Shown here piece after piece: positions 49,584-60,100 of a stretch of 64,000 nucleotides of DNA. Both the position numbers and the translations under genes were made by a program. The notes beneath the pieces are model-generated. The model saw nothing but the letters and a program-made list of their open reading frames with translations, did not search any database and was not told the origin of the DNA. Within the stretch, counting starts at the first letter, position 1, and the number at the start of each line of letters is the position of its first letter. This stretch comes from Styela clava. Its lineage: Eukaryota; Chordata; Ascidiacea; Stolidobranchia; Styelidae. The stretch is from NCBI RefSeq assembly GCF_964204865.1, contig NC_135259.1, positions 15,262,974-15,326,973 on the forward strand. Reading direction: 5' to 3'.

Positions 49584-50313
49584 CACTACTGGGTCCCGCG
49601 AAAGAAATATTAGTGATTTGACAACTAAATTACGACGATATTGCTTAATTAACCCAATATCTTATAAATTATGAACCGAACACCAACTTATTTTATCGAT
49701 TTTCTTTTCTTCTTATTTTTTTTTTAATCCGATACGAATCTTTCAACGAAACAATTTTTCGATATTGGTTTCATCATACCAAAAAAATTGGTTATTAATG
49801 ATCAATAATCGAACATCCTTGCATTATACACAACAGGCCATGCAGTTAGTCTCGCGTAACCCTAACTTTATAGTTAATCTGAAAGTGGGCTTCAATTTGG
49901 AACCGATCCAAAAATCTGACCGATTGACTAACTTGCTGCTAGAACATTCAAATTTCTATGCTCCGTTTTACAGTAGTCTACTCATAGCACTCTTGCAACC
50001 TTCCAATATATGAACGATAGTGTGAAACTGCAATATCGTTGTGGTCTGCCTGGGGGCAACTTTTTTTTCAACAAACACGTTTCATTCATATAAATTGATG
50101 ACAATATCCAAGTAGTGAGTTCAGAAGAGAATTCAAATCACACCTAATGTTTCTCGCCAGCATATCAAGAGACCGAGTTGTATTCTTTGTCATGGATTCC
50201 GTTATTTTTTTCATTAATAGTAAATCATTTTTAAAGTGATAATTTCTTACAAAAAAAAAAATTCAATTAGATACATTTTCATCGCTCTAGTTTCAATATC
50301 TTATTATCTAAAT

Positions 50314-51288
50314 CAGGGGTGTCAAACTTGCGGCCCGCGGGCCGCATGCGGCCCCAGAGCACTTCCAATGCGGCCCTCAAAATTTTTTAAAATTTTGTAA
50401 GTTATTTTTTATCTAAATGTAATACATTTTTCAAACCTTTAAAAGTGAAATTGATTATTCACATAGAAAACGACAATTTACTGAAAGAAGTTTTGGAAAA
50501 ATAAAACTTTTTTGTTTGCAATTTGACCCAATTATGGATACACCCCAAGCTAGCAAAAGAATACTTGAAAAAATAATCCCAGGATTAAATAGAACGCAAA
50601 GTACATAAAAAAGGAGGCATTTTTGAAGAAAAATGGGAGTTGCAATATTTCTACATTTCTCAAAATTCTAAAGCACATTCTTAAATTTGTCACATTTCCA
50701 TCAGTACAATGAAAGAAGAAAGAATACAATATAAGTAGACATTATTAGCATAAGCTCAGCAGTCAATATGGCTATTTCAATGATCAACTTTGATCAAATT
50801 TTTTTATGTGCTTGTATATTATCATAATTATAAGACTACCTAGTTACTAAAAATCAATATCAATCATAACTCAAACGGTCCTATGCCACGTAATGGTAGG
50901 AAATGTGGCGAGAAATGTCTGGTCCGAAAAGTCAGTCATTTGTTTGTTTACTGATCTATACGTGAAATGATAAACGTAACATTTTTGCATAACTGAAATT
51001 AATCAAACATTCTCAACGATCCAGTTAACCGATGAACATGTGACCTCGTTAATTAGAGTTGGTATTTTAAAATCATTTCAGCCTGATATTAGTAAGCTGG
51101 TGGCACAAAAGAAATGCCAAGCGCCAGGACATATGTAATAAAAAAAACATTGATTTTAGTAGTATTCTAGGTCTATATATTTTGATTAAGTCATTTTTAG
51201 TGTATGTATTATTCTTTCCTTATCAAAACTTTGCAAAATTCCCTAAATGCAATGCGGTCCTCGAAAACCAACGAGTTTGACACCCCTG
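50314..51288. mobile_element. Non-autonomous hAT-like element, 975 bp
   Basis: The ends CAGGGGTGTCAAACTTGCGG and CGAGTTTGACACCCCTG are inverted repeats, with GGCCCGCGGGCCGC subterminal. Flanks ATCTAAAT and ATTTAGAT match at six of eight positions and are also exact reverse complements, so the inverted repeat appears to run past the CAG ends. About 170 further bases on its outer side also have no match in the left arm. Confidence 0.8.
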
Positions 51289-51671
51289 ATTTAGATAACG
51301 AAATATAATTCATTTTGCTATCTCATACTGGCAGATTTACACTCCGATATAAATCTAAGCGATTATTCATACCAATACGTGATTCTTCGTTCTAAGTGGC
51401 GTATCCTCAAAGATAAAAAATGCGATAAACTTATTTGTCGTTGCATATAGCAAACATGGAAGCTATATATATGAACACCTAGCACAAAACGAAATATATT
51501 ATCATAAATTTACCGAAAATCATAGGCCCATATTTGCCATGAACAATTCTTAGCGAAGCGAGATTGACGATATGCTTTCGCGCAATCTCCACAAGGCATA
51601 AGGTGCCGCTAATTTTTATTCTGAAGATGACGTCACAACACACGGATCCCATACAATTCACCGGAATATTT

Positions 51672-51935
51672 GAAATAAATAAAAGTAATAGCCTTCTAGC
51701 GAAAAATTTAATCATCGAGCGCTGAAAATTTCAAAGCGATTGGTCCAGTAATCAAAGAGAAAAGCGATTTTTTTCTGGAACAAAGAACAAGAGAGCTATG
51801 CTCAAATATATGGACTCGTTTAAAATAAATGAAAGTAATAGCCTTCTAACGACAATTTTTAACTTTAACCACTGAAAATCTCAGAGGAATTAGTCCAGTA
51901 ATCAAAGAGAAAAGCGACTTTTTAAAAACGTGTCG
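51672..51935 (+). repeat. Tandem duplication, two units of about 155 bases
   Basis: AAGTAATAGCCTTCTAGCGA near 51685 and AAGTAATAGCCTTCTAACGA near 51832 start two colinear units. Both continue with a CACTGAAAATTTC-like block and GTCCAGTAATCAAAGAGAAA followed by AGCGA. Non-coding. Confidence 0.8.
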
Positions 51936-52504
51936 AAGGACAAGAACAACAACATAATATAAAAACGATCGTTATGTCCACTAACGTGTTCGATAATGCC
52001 TCTGATTTGTACTCCGCGCAACAAAACAAAAATCAATAGAATAAATTACACTATTAATTTCATTGCGCTTCAGCAGACAAATTTTAATTACGTAGAACTT
52101 AATTTTATGAAAACGCCAAATGAGTTCAACATATCGACCTGACATAAGATAAATTTATTATTATTGTTCGCATGATAATTAATTTATAACAGGGATCGTC
52201 AGGTTTTTTAACGCCAAGAGGCAAAAACAAAATTCAAATGCCCGTAGAAACATGTCCTTAACAATCTTGTTTTTGACGCTTGTAAATTAGTAGAATTTCA
52301 TTCAGATAATTTCATCAGAAATTCAATTCATTACCTCGTAGCCTCGTAGCTAGTGATTTGATTAGGTCTAAACGTAGCTCCTGTCACTTCAGTGGTTACC
52401 CGTAATCGATATCATTTATTTCTGCGCCTGCATGTGTGCTTTGAGAAAATTTCCGAAAAACATGTAGATATTGAAAAGACATCTGGATGTATGTTTGACA
52501 GATT

Positions 52505-52775
52505 AACCATATGGCGAACCACGGTCTCGCGCCCGGTTACCATTTCTTGACGGGTACGGGATTCGTTAGTTAGGCCCTATTTGTTTTTCGGAAGGATGGA
52601 CTTGATGGTGGAGGAAGCCGTAACCAACCAGCGGTTACGTAAACCACCACAACGGCGGCGAGGAGTCCAGCAATCCTCCCGAACATACGGTAACTATCCC
52701 CGCATGGGATTCGAACCTGCTAACCAACGCAGAGTATTCAGAGGTGCGGTGGCGAGCGTATTTCTATTTCCTAAC
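52505..52775 (-). mobile_element. tRNA-derived SINE, copy 1 (inverted)
   Basis: Read on the - strand it begins near 52775 with a tRNA-like head containing AGGTTCGAATCCCATG (an RNA polymerase III B-box), then an unrelated body with GAGGATTGCTGGACTC, AACCGCTGGTTGGTTACGG and a tail resembling 58432-58732. It is not a functional tRNA because there is no cloverleaf acceptor pairing. Confidence 0.7.
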
Positions 52776-54556
52776 ACTTAGCACGAACTTTTGGGTAGAA
52801 TACGGGCCCCGTAGGAATTTAGAAAAAAAAATGAAAATTTGTAGCATATTCCTAGATTTCTGTGGATACATACATCTGTGACTGTTAATTATTAATACGA
52901 TTAGTATAATATACCAATATCACTACTTTATTCATTACGCATAATGGAAACAGAACAATCGATGTACTGAAGATGTTTATTTTTGCTTTTGAATGGTTGG
53001 ATTCATGTTAACATATTTCGAACACATCTTTTTATACATCAACTCAATTCTACAAAATTAAATTTTCAAACCCTCCGGGAAAGAGCGCATCTTACTAATG
53101 AACATGCAAGTTTTATAGAAATGCCTGTTTTCTTCTTCGAGTTATCAACGGGCCTTCATCATCCAATTGAATGATGTCATGAACAGAACAAAGGATGCCA
53201 CACATTGGCATTTGTACAACGTCTGTTTAGAATACATTGTAAACGATACTGGACCAACAATGGTTTAAATGCCTTTGAAATAATATAATTCTATTATAGA
53301 ATACACACAAATAATAAGAGTGACTTGCTTCTTGTGTTTGTTATAATGAAGGGAGTAAAGTGATACCCATCAGATTACAATGCCTCTAGATGGCTGAGGA
53401 CCCGCATACGAATCCGTGTAACTAAGCTATAGTCGATATGATAATATTTTGATGCAAAATGTTTTGGAGATCAATGCAGGAGCCGGAGAGTGTGATACTA
53501 TTAGTGCAAGCAGTTATATGTACTATGCCGTCGTTTTTCAAAGAAAAGTGTGAAAAAGTTTTATACTGGTACACAGCGAGTTCAATCTCTTTTTGTCTCT
53601 CGCACACACCAGTCCTAATTTTATTCCCATAGTGTAATAATATTTACATTGGTATAGTCATTGAGTGTTAGACGTATAACTAGAAACTAAATTCAACTAT
53701 GTGTGATACTGTATTAAAACGAACACGATTACTTTAGTTTACTGATTTTAATATAGGCTACAATATCTTGAATAGTATTCAATGTTGCGCATCACTTTGC
53801 AGAGTGCATCATTGAGAAACCCCTGTTATGGGGGTCGTTAAGTTAGTTTCGTCGTTGTCATTATGGTAAAATATTTCATATATATATATCCTGGGGGAAA
53901 AGAATTTCAGCTCAATAATATGACAAACTTTTTTATTGCAACAAGCCATCAATAACATCGTCTCTCCTTCTTTCAAGAAACGCGAAATTTTTTTTTTTTT
54001 TTAATCAATCTTGAATTTTTACAGATTATTTGTTAAAGATAATTATTGCTTATGAAAAGCAGCAAGTCGCTGATTACTCTACGGAACACGTATAGCGTAA
54101 TATCATGACGAGTGAAGTTGAGGGCAAGGCTCTTGCCGCAACCGTTGGAAGTACTGTAGAAGTGTAGGTTTAATATTATTATAAGAAACTGAATATCAGA
54201 AATATTATTGTGCAATGGTAGAAAATAACATAAAGGTTAACGAAAGGATGTTGCACACAAAATTGAAAAAATTACAAATTATAAATGGCAAAGTCTTGTT
54301 ATGGAATTAAAAATAAACTTTATTGCATTCTGTCAAGAAACGCTTTGCATTGCCTTATATTCATCGCGGTGTTTCGTTAAATGCTCTATACTTTCCAACT
54401 AGGTCTCTTCATCAACATTTTACCGAGTTTAACGATTAAAATCAACAATCTAATGAATAAGATGATAGATCAAGCAATAGGTTAAGGATACACTACTCCA
54501 AAACATGAAAAATGACTCTGGCAGTCATACTTTCGCAGTGATACAATTTCACAGCC
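52776..54556. other. Non-coding stretch
   Basis: I recognise no gene or transposon end here. A 63-codon frame at 52983-53174 has no known domain. A poly-T run lies at about 53990-54003 and a short TA run at about 53878. Confidence 0.4.
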
Positions 54557-54781
54557 TTGTTTGGAGTGTTGGTGGTTAAATTGTTTGGCATACTTTTATT
54601 CAGAGAATACGCTGCATCGAAACCCGAAGAAAAGAAGTTTGTACGACCACCTCGTGAAGGTAGTACCCACCTACCCAAACTTCCATTTGTACACTTGCCA
54701 CAACCGAGAACAGCGAGCGGAAGAAGAATGTACTATAGCGATGTACCAGCGTTGAGGTACTACTATATTGTATTAGTTTGA
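54557..54781 (+). CDS. Small open frame of unknown function (candidate)
   Basis: A 74-codon frame begins with a hydrophobic segment (VLVVKLFGILLF) and continues with a basic, proline-rich part (KPEEKKFVRPPREG, HLPKLPFVHLPQP) ending in YYSDVPALRYYYIVLV. AATAAA follows within about 10 bases of the stop, and the body composition looks more protein-like than the surroundings. I do not recognise the family. It might instead be an exon, since an acceptor-like TTTATTCAG lies at about 54595-54603. Conservation has not been tested. Confidence 0.3.
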   Translation: MFGVLVVKLFGILLFREYAASKPEEKKFVRPPREGSTHLPKLPFVHLPQPRTASGRRMYYSDVPALRYYYIVLV

Positions 54782-55301
54782 AATAAATTATTTGAGTTTA
54801 ATTTTGGTTGTTGTATGATATTCAAAATTATGGAAAGTCGGAAAGAGTGTTGTTATATGCCGTTTAAGTTTGAATTCGATTTTTTTTTTATATCAACAAA
54901 CTAATTAGGCTATTCCAACAAGACTAATAAAAACAACAACAATTTAGCAAGAAGAACCATCAGTATACTTCGTGGCCAACGAATGAAGTAAAAATATATT
55001 TTAATGTCGTTTCACCATGCTCCGGAGTGTTATCACTTATACTTAAGTACATTCCGTATTTATTCGGATCCTCAAATCACCGGTGGTTGGCCACGTGTGG
55101 TATGATCTTTATTATGTGCTGGACGCCGACGCAGGTTGTTCCGCGAAGCCATTCGTAAATTGTTTTCATACTAGAACGCCAGCTATGCGCCACGACTAGA
55201 ACAGCTAGTTACCCTCTCACACTATGTAAAAGTCTTCCATAATTATTTTGCAATATTATTTATTCTCTTCTTGATCTACTGTTAACTTTTACAGAAAAGA
55301 A

Positions 55302-55529
55302 ATGGCGGAGAGAATTTATAGGTTAGACCAGAAACGAAAGAGCGCGGAGGAGTTCTCGCGCACGACTCAAGATTTCTGGCGAATGGAATTGGATGGACTA
55401 AAAAATATAGGCGAAGACAATCGTCGCAACATGATTGCCGCCATAAAAATTTATCTTGGACAAAATCGAGGATCACTCCGAGCTGTTTGTAAATTACTTC
55501 ACATAATTACAACCCAAAATGACAATTGA
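55302..55529 (+). CDS. Small open frame of unknown function (candidate)
   Basis: A 75-codon frame encodes a charged, probably helical protein (begins MAERIYRLDQKRKSAEEFSR; has DFWRMELDGLKNIGEDNRRN). A good splice acceptor, TTTTACAG, ends at 55294, only 7 bases before the ATG. That fits either a cis-spliced 5' UTR or a trans-spliced leader. The amino-acid composition is convincing but I recognise no domain, and no second exon was found. Joining it to the 54.6-kb frame at an obvious donor gives an early stop. Confidence 0.4.
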   Translation: MAERIYRLDQKRKSAEEFSRTTQDFWRMELDGLKNIGEDNRRNMIAAIKIYLGQNRGSLRAVCKLLHIITTQNDN

Positions 55530-57184
55530 GATAATATTTTTTGGGCTGTTAAACTGTCTCCGTTAATATTGAATCCAAAAAACGATTGCGATACATTTTC
55601 ATTTGTCAAAGCATTCATTCATCATCTAAAAATATATATAGATACTTTAGCGTGAGGTCTACCGCTGTATTATCCCTCCCTCGTGGACATCACACATTTC
55701 CATACATTTATTTTAGGGATAAACACTTTATTTGTTGCACCTGTGTATGCTACACATGGCAGTAGACATCGCGGTAAAGTAGCACTGAATACCTTGTTTT
55801 TCCCGGAGATGAGTTACAATAGCCTTGTAAGCCTGCAATCAGAATTAAAACCAAACGATTGAAAAATTTATAATCACAAAAACTCCTATCAGAAGAGCCA
55901 ACAAGAATGTTCACACCTTAAACATGTGAACGAACGCATGCAAAAAGAACTAGGGTTCTCTGATGTGAAACTATAACATTGTAACTATTATGCATCGACT
56001 TTTTAATTTATTAACATCCAGTATTATATTTTTCGACCCGAAACAGGTTTTAGGCAGTTTATTTGTCGTGTATCTTTCATACAAAACGCACGATCGTATA
56101 TTTTTTGTATAATATTTTGCGTAAATCGATAAAGGAAATATATGATCGATTCACCACAGATTGCGTGGTTTTGTTTATTGTTTTTCAGGCATTCTGCACT
56201 TTTGTGAATAAATGACTTTTTGTACAATCTGATGCCTGATCATAGAAAATTAAGTTAGATTCAATCTTACATCATTAAAAATTAACTGATCGCCATTTCA
56301 TTAGTCAGCAAGAGCCTCAACTTACCGGATAGGGCGGCAATTCTCAATACATACAAGTAAATTCCATATATACCCCTACTTGTTTTACACGAGGTTCCAA
56401 ACAAATTTCAAACAATTGTTGTTACGGACAGAAGTTTATTCTAAAAATATATATCAACAATGTACACGATTAAAGTAGACACTAAGTATATGAATTGAAC
56501 TAAAGGAAACAGTGTGTGTTTGTGATAGAGTAATACAATGTACATTTTAAAAGATTTATGAACAATGAGCTGTAACAAGCGGTAAAGATATTCCCCCACG
56601 AAATCACACCAAACGTTTTTTCATAGCATTTAACAGCACTGAAATGCGAGTTGCATCGGGTCACCCACAGAATTTTTTATTACACCTACACAAAAATTGA
56701 GTTCTTTTTTCAGTTACAGACAACACCTACGTAAATGTGCAATAAATAAGTGCAATAGAGGCAAACAACCTTTTTTTAAAATATACTTATTCGACATGCA
56801 AACATATTTGAAGAAGTAGTTCTAAATTTAGCTTGTGATTCCTTAACACTAAAAGCCCAATCATTACCTGTCTATAATCCCTTATCAATAGATGGACTAT
56901 GACTCAGCAGCACAATTCGCAAATGGTCTGTAAAAATATTCTATTTCATTTGTATAGAATGCATAATTCAGCAATCAAGTTTGTTGCGAGAAGTGCGTTA
57001 AATATCTAGTAGTAGTTGTTCTCAAAGAAAAGGCTTAGAACATGGTGTTTCAAATTATTCATAGAACAAAATCTAATATACTAATAGCAAAAATTAGCAA
57101 ACACAATTCGGCTTGAACCAAAAAATTGTAAGCCACCGGCTAGGCTGAACACTTCGTTCAACATTAGCAACTCTGACTAAGTGA
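55530..57184. other. Intergenic region, probably including the BBS5 3' UTR
   Basis: No coding exon or transposon end is recognised. The part adjoining 57184 should be the BBS5 3' UTR. Several TTTATT (AATAAA on the - strand) occur, for example near 56431 and 56674, and I cannot choose between them. Confidence 0.4.
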
Positions 57185-60100
57185 TTACAAAACTTTCCAT
57201 AAGCTTTCTATTGTGTATCCAGGTTTTAAAGGCTCAATAGCAAGACCAAGTTCTTCAGAGAATACAGGTGGTTCATGATTTTCTTCACCAGTTACACCAT
57301 CAGCATAATATGCTACACAAGCATCTGATTGGATAGTTGTATCTATTTCTGCATCTTCCATGACAGGCTGTTGTATTGTTGCATACATTTCTTCACTTTC
57401 ATCTCCCTGTGATTAGATAAAATATATTTAAACTATGGTTAGCACATAAAAATTTGGCACAGTGAATTTTTATGCGTTAACTGCCACAATCGTACAAACT
57501 GGGATGTCTTGGGAGGAGTTGACAACCATGTTCTCAATGTCCTGACCCTTCAATTCTTTACCTATCTTTCGCTGATTTTCTTGGCATACATTCTAAGAGT
57601 CAGTGCAGTAGTAATATCGGTTTCTGATTATCCTACATGCATGTTTAAATAAAACAGGTGGTGGATACTAGTTCTATTACGGTTTGCAGTTCATGCATCA
57701 AGAATGAGTATCTGCTTGCCGTATCCAAACTTGAGAGGCAGCAGATGATATCCACAGTCCTGCACACAGTTAATCCACCTTATAAAGGTATGATAAATTC
57801 AACAAACCCATTTATAAATATAGAAATTTCTGTTTTTGAATAGAAGTAGGTAATTGGTTTTCATATTTATTAGAATAAAGCCAATAAGGCGGCCAAATCA
57901 CATGGCAAACCTTTGTCTTTTGTCCGATGATATTTCAGGTTAGCATATGGGAATGGTCCAGATGCATGGACTATCATGGGGAAATGATGAACGATAAATG
58001 CAGCAATATGTATGGATGAATATACCTCTGTGAATGATTAAAGACACGAAATATTATAAAAGTTCAAACCAAAACCAACCTATTATGCAGAAATACAAAA
58101 CGACAATATCTATAACCTTACCAAAAGTAATTGCTGGGGCAGATTTTTGTCTTGTTGAAGTGAAAAAATTTATTTTACTCACAAGATCCTCTGATCTCTG
58201 AAAGCTGACTCCGAATATTGGACTTGCTGAATAAACTTTATGCAAACTCTGAATTTCTTTTGCAGATTGCTGTAATTTTTCAAGTGGATCGATACGAAAA
58301 CCGAGAACGTAGTTCCCACTTTGCCACGATGTCTCGATCACCATCGCATAACCAAACTTAGAGTCTCGTATCTTGATGTTGGACTGTAAGGAATAGTTCT
58401 CAAATTATGATCTGATAGGAAGATTAAGGATCCGGGTAGAGTAATACGCTTGCCATCCCACCACTGATTACCATGTATGGGTTCGTTGGTTCAAATGACT
58501 GGGTGGGATTAATTATGTGTGAGATAATTGCTCAACTATTTCCTGTCGTAGAGTTGTTCATGTAATCGTAAGTCCACCATCAAGTCCATGGATCTGAAAC
58601 AAATAACTGGCAACTACTTCAATACTACATGGACTGGTAACCGGACAACAGGCCTTGGTACGCCATATCATTGAGCTGTCTCATCTGTTTCCCTCTTCCT
58701 CAGGATAAATATTAAATTGCTGCAATGAACTTAATTAGTACACAAGCCAACTTTACAAAAGTTGCTTTTGGATTGGTAATCTTGAATGTGGTTACAGAAA
58801 AGGACATTGACCGAATGGAGGTTCAGGATACGGAAAATGTAACTTTGGTTCAAAAATCCCCAGGATCCAGATTCCCTGTTAAATGAAATCGAAAGTACTC
58901 ACAATTTGAAGATATGGAATGCTGACATTAAAACTTTCATTCATATTTGCAACCCAAACTACTCGAATATTTGTAATGAAAAAGGTTCCTAGATTTCCTT
59001 GGTCACTTGACAAATTCCATGCACCATTCACAGTATTGTATACTTGCTCCTGAAAATTTGAAAAATATATAAGATGAACAATTGTTGTGTTCCTTAAATA
59101 AACCTATATAACAGTCAGCCAGGTGGCTGGCAATCATACATACAAAGTGTTTGGAATACTCTTGCTATCACAACTCTGATCACCCTGCATTTGCTGGTTC
59201 CAATTCAGTGGAAGATAATTATGTGCGAGAAGATAACTGGACACACGCCACCGTAGGGTGGTTCACATAACCGCTGGTTAGTTAAAGCTTCCTCCACCAT
59301 CAAGTCATGCATCTGAAATAAAAATGGCCAACTAATCCCATACCTGACATGGACTAGTAAACGATTGAGAGGGTCGTGGTAAGGCATATGATTTAGTTGG
59401 CTTTCTTCTCATCCGAGATAAATATAAATATCCTACTGCAATGAGTTTGTTTGTATTCTAAACATCTACTTTCAAATAATCTCAGGAAAGTCACTCAGCA
59501 ACAGATACTATCACACGATTACTTACCTCGGGTAACATCCTTAATTGCTTATTTTCTATCAAAGCTCCTCGCAGCTTTAAATCTCTATATAATTTTGAAG
59601 TTTCATAAGCTCTGAAATTCACAAAAATGAGATCAATTTTATTAATATGATACACACCTATTTACTAATGTTGAATCGAAATGAAATAACTGTAATAGAT
59701 GCGTTTAATGCCAATAGCATTGTAGATTTGAAAGTAAAGACAACCAAGCTCCAGGAAATAGTAATCATCAACCACAGAATTCAGTTTGCATAAAAAAAAT
59801 TATTGTTATCAAACCATCCTTTCATTTGGAATAAACAATATCATTCTATTCTTCCTCATTAATCCAGAATAAAGAGTTTTGGCACAAACTTTATCAAAAA
59901 TGTTTAGATCACAAATTTATATTCACTAAACAAAGAAACTGATGCTCTGGGAAACATACATAAACGCTGTTCAGCGAACACATACAGTAAGGAAGATAAA
60001 GCGTTGCCAGCATATTTTAGCCAACTGAAAGGTTAATTGTTGCAATAATTCAAATCTGCTCGCGTACCACCTGAAAAGCTCTCGCGTACCACTAGTGGTA

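Larger units (their letters stand above)
40228..51450 (-). repeat. Right arm of the large inverted segmental duplication
   Basis: It is the reverse-complement counterpart of 26960-38740. Examples of matching sequence are GAAACATTAGGTGTG (left, about 27086) against its complement near 50137, GGCAAGAAACATTAGG against a near copy, and AACAAATAAGTTCATCGCAT against a near copy at about 51420. Private insertions are 42559-43120, 44184-48454, 48840-49583 and 50314-51288. Outer boundary near 51450 is approximate. Confidence 0.85.

Noticed and set aside
26960-51450. The inverted duplication as a pure assembly artefact
   Set aside because: The arms differ by about 10% at protein level and carry different insertions with their own target duplications, which a mirrored contig would not show. 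Long-read confirmation of the junctions is still lacking.
52690-52760. A tRNA gene on the - strand
   Set aside because: The B-box-like GGTTCGAATCCC is present, but no acceptor stem can be formed and the sequence continues into a body shared with two other copies, so it is a SINE head.
58054-58182. Extension of BBS5 exon 7 to the later GTAAGG donor
   Set aside because: It would shift the phase relative to the last exon; GTGAGT at 58182 keeps the frame and the family length.
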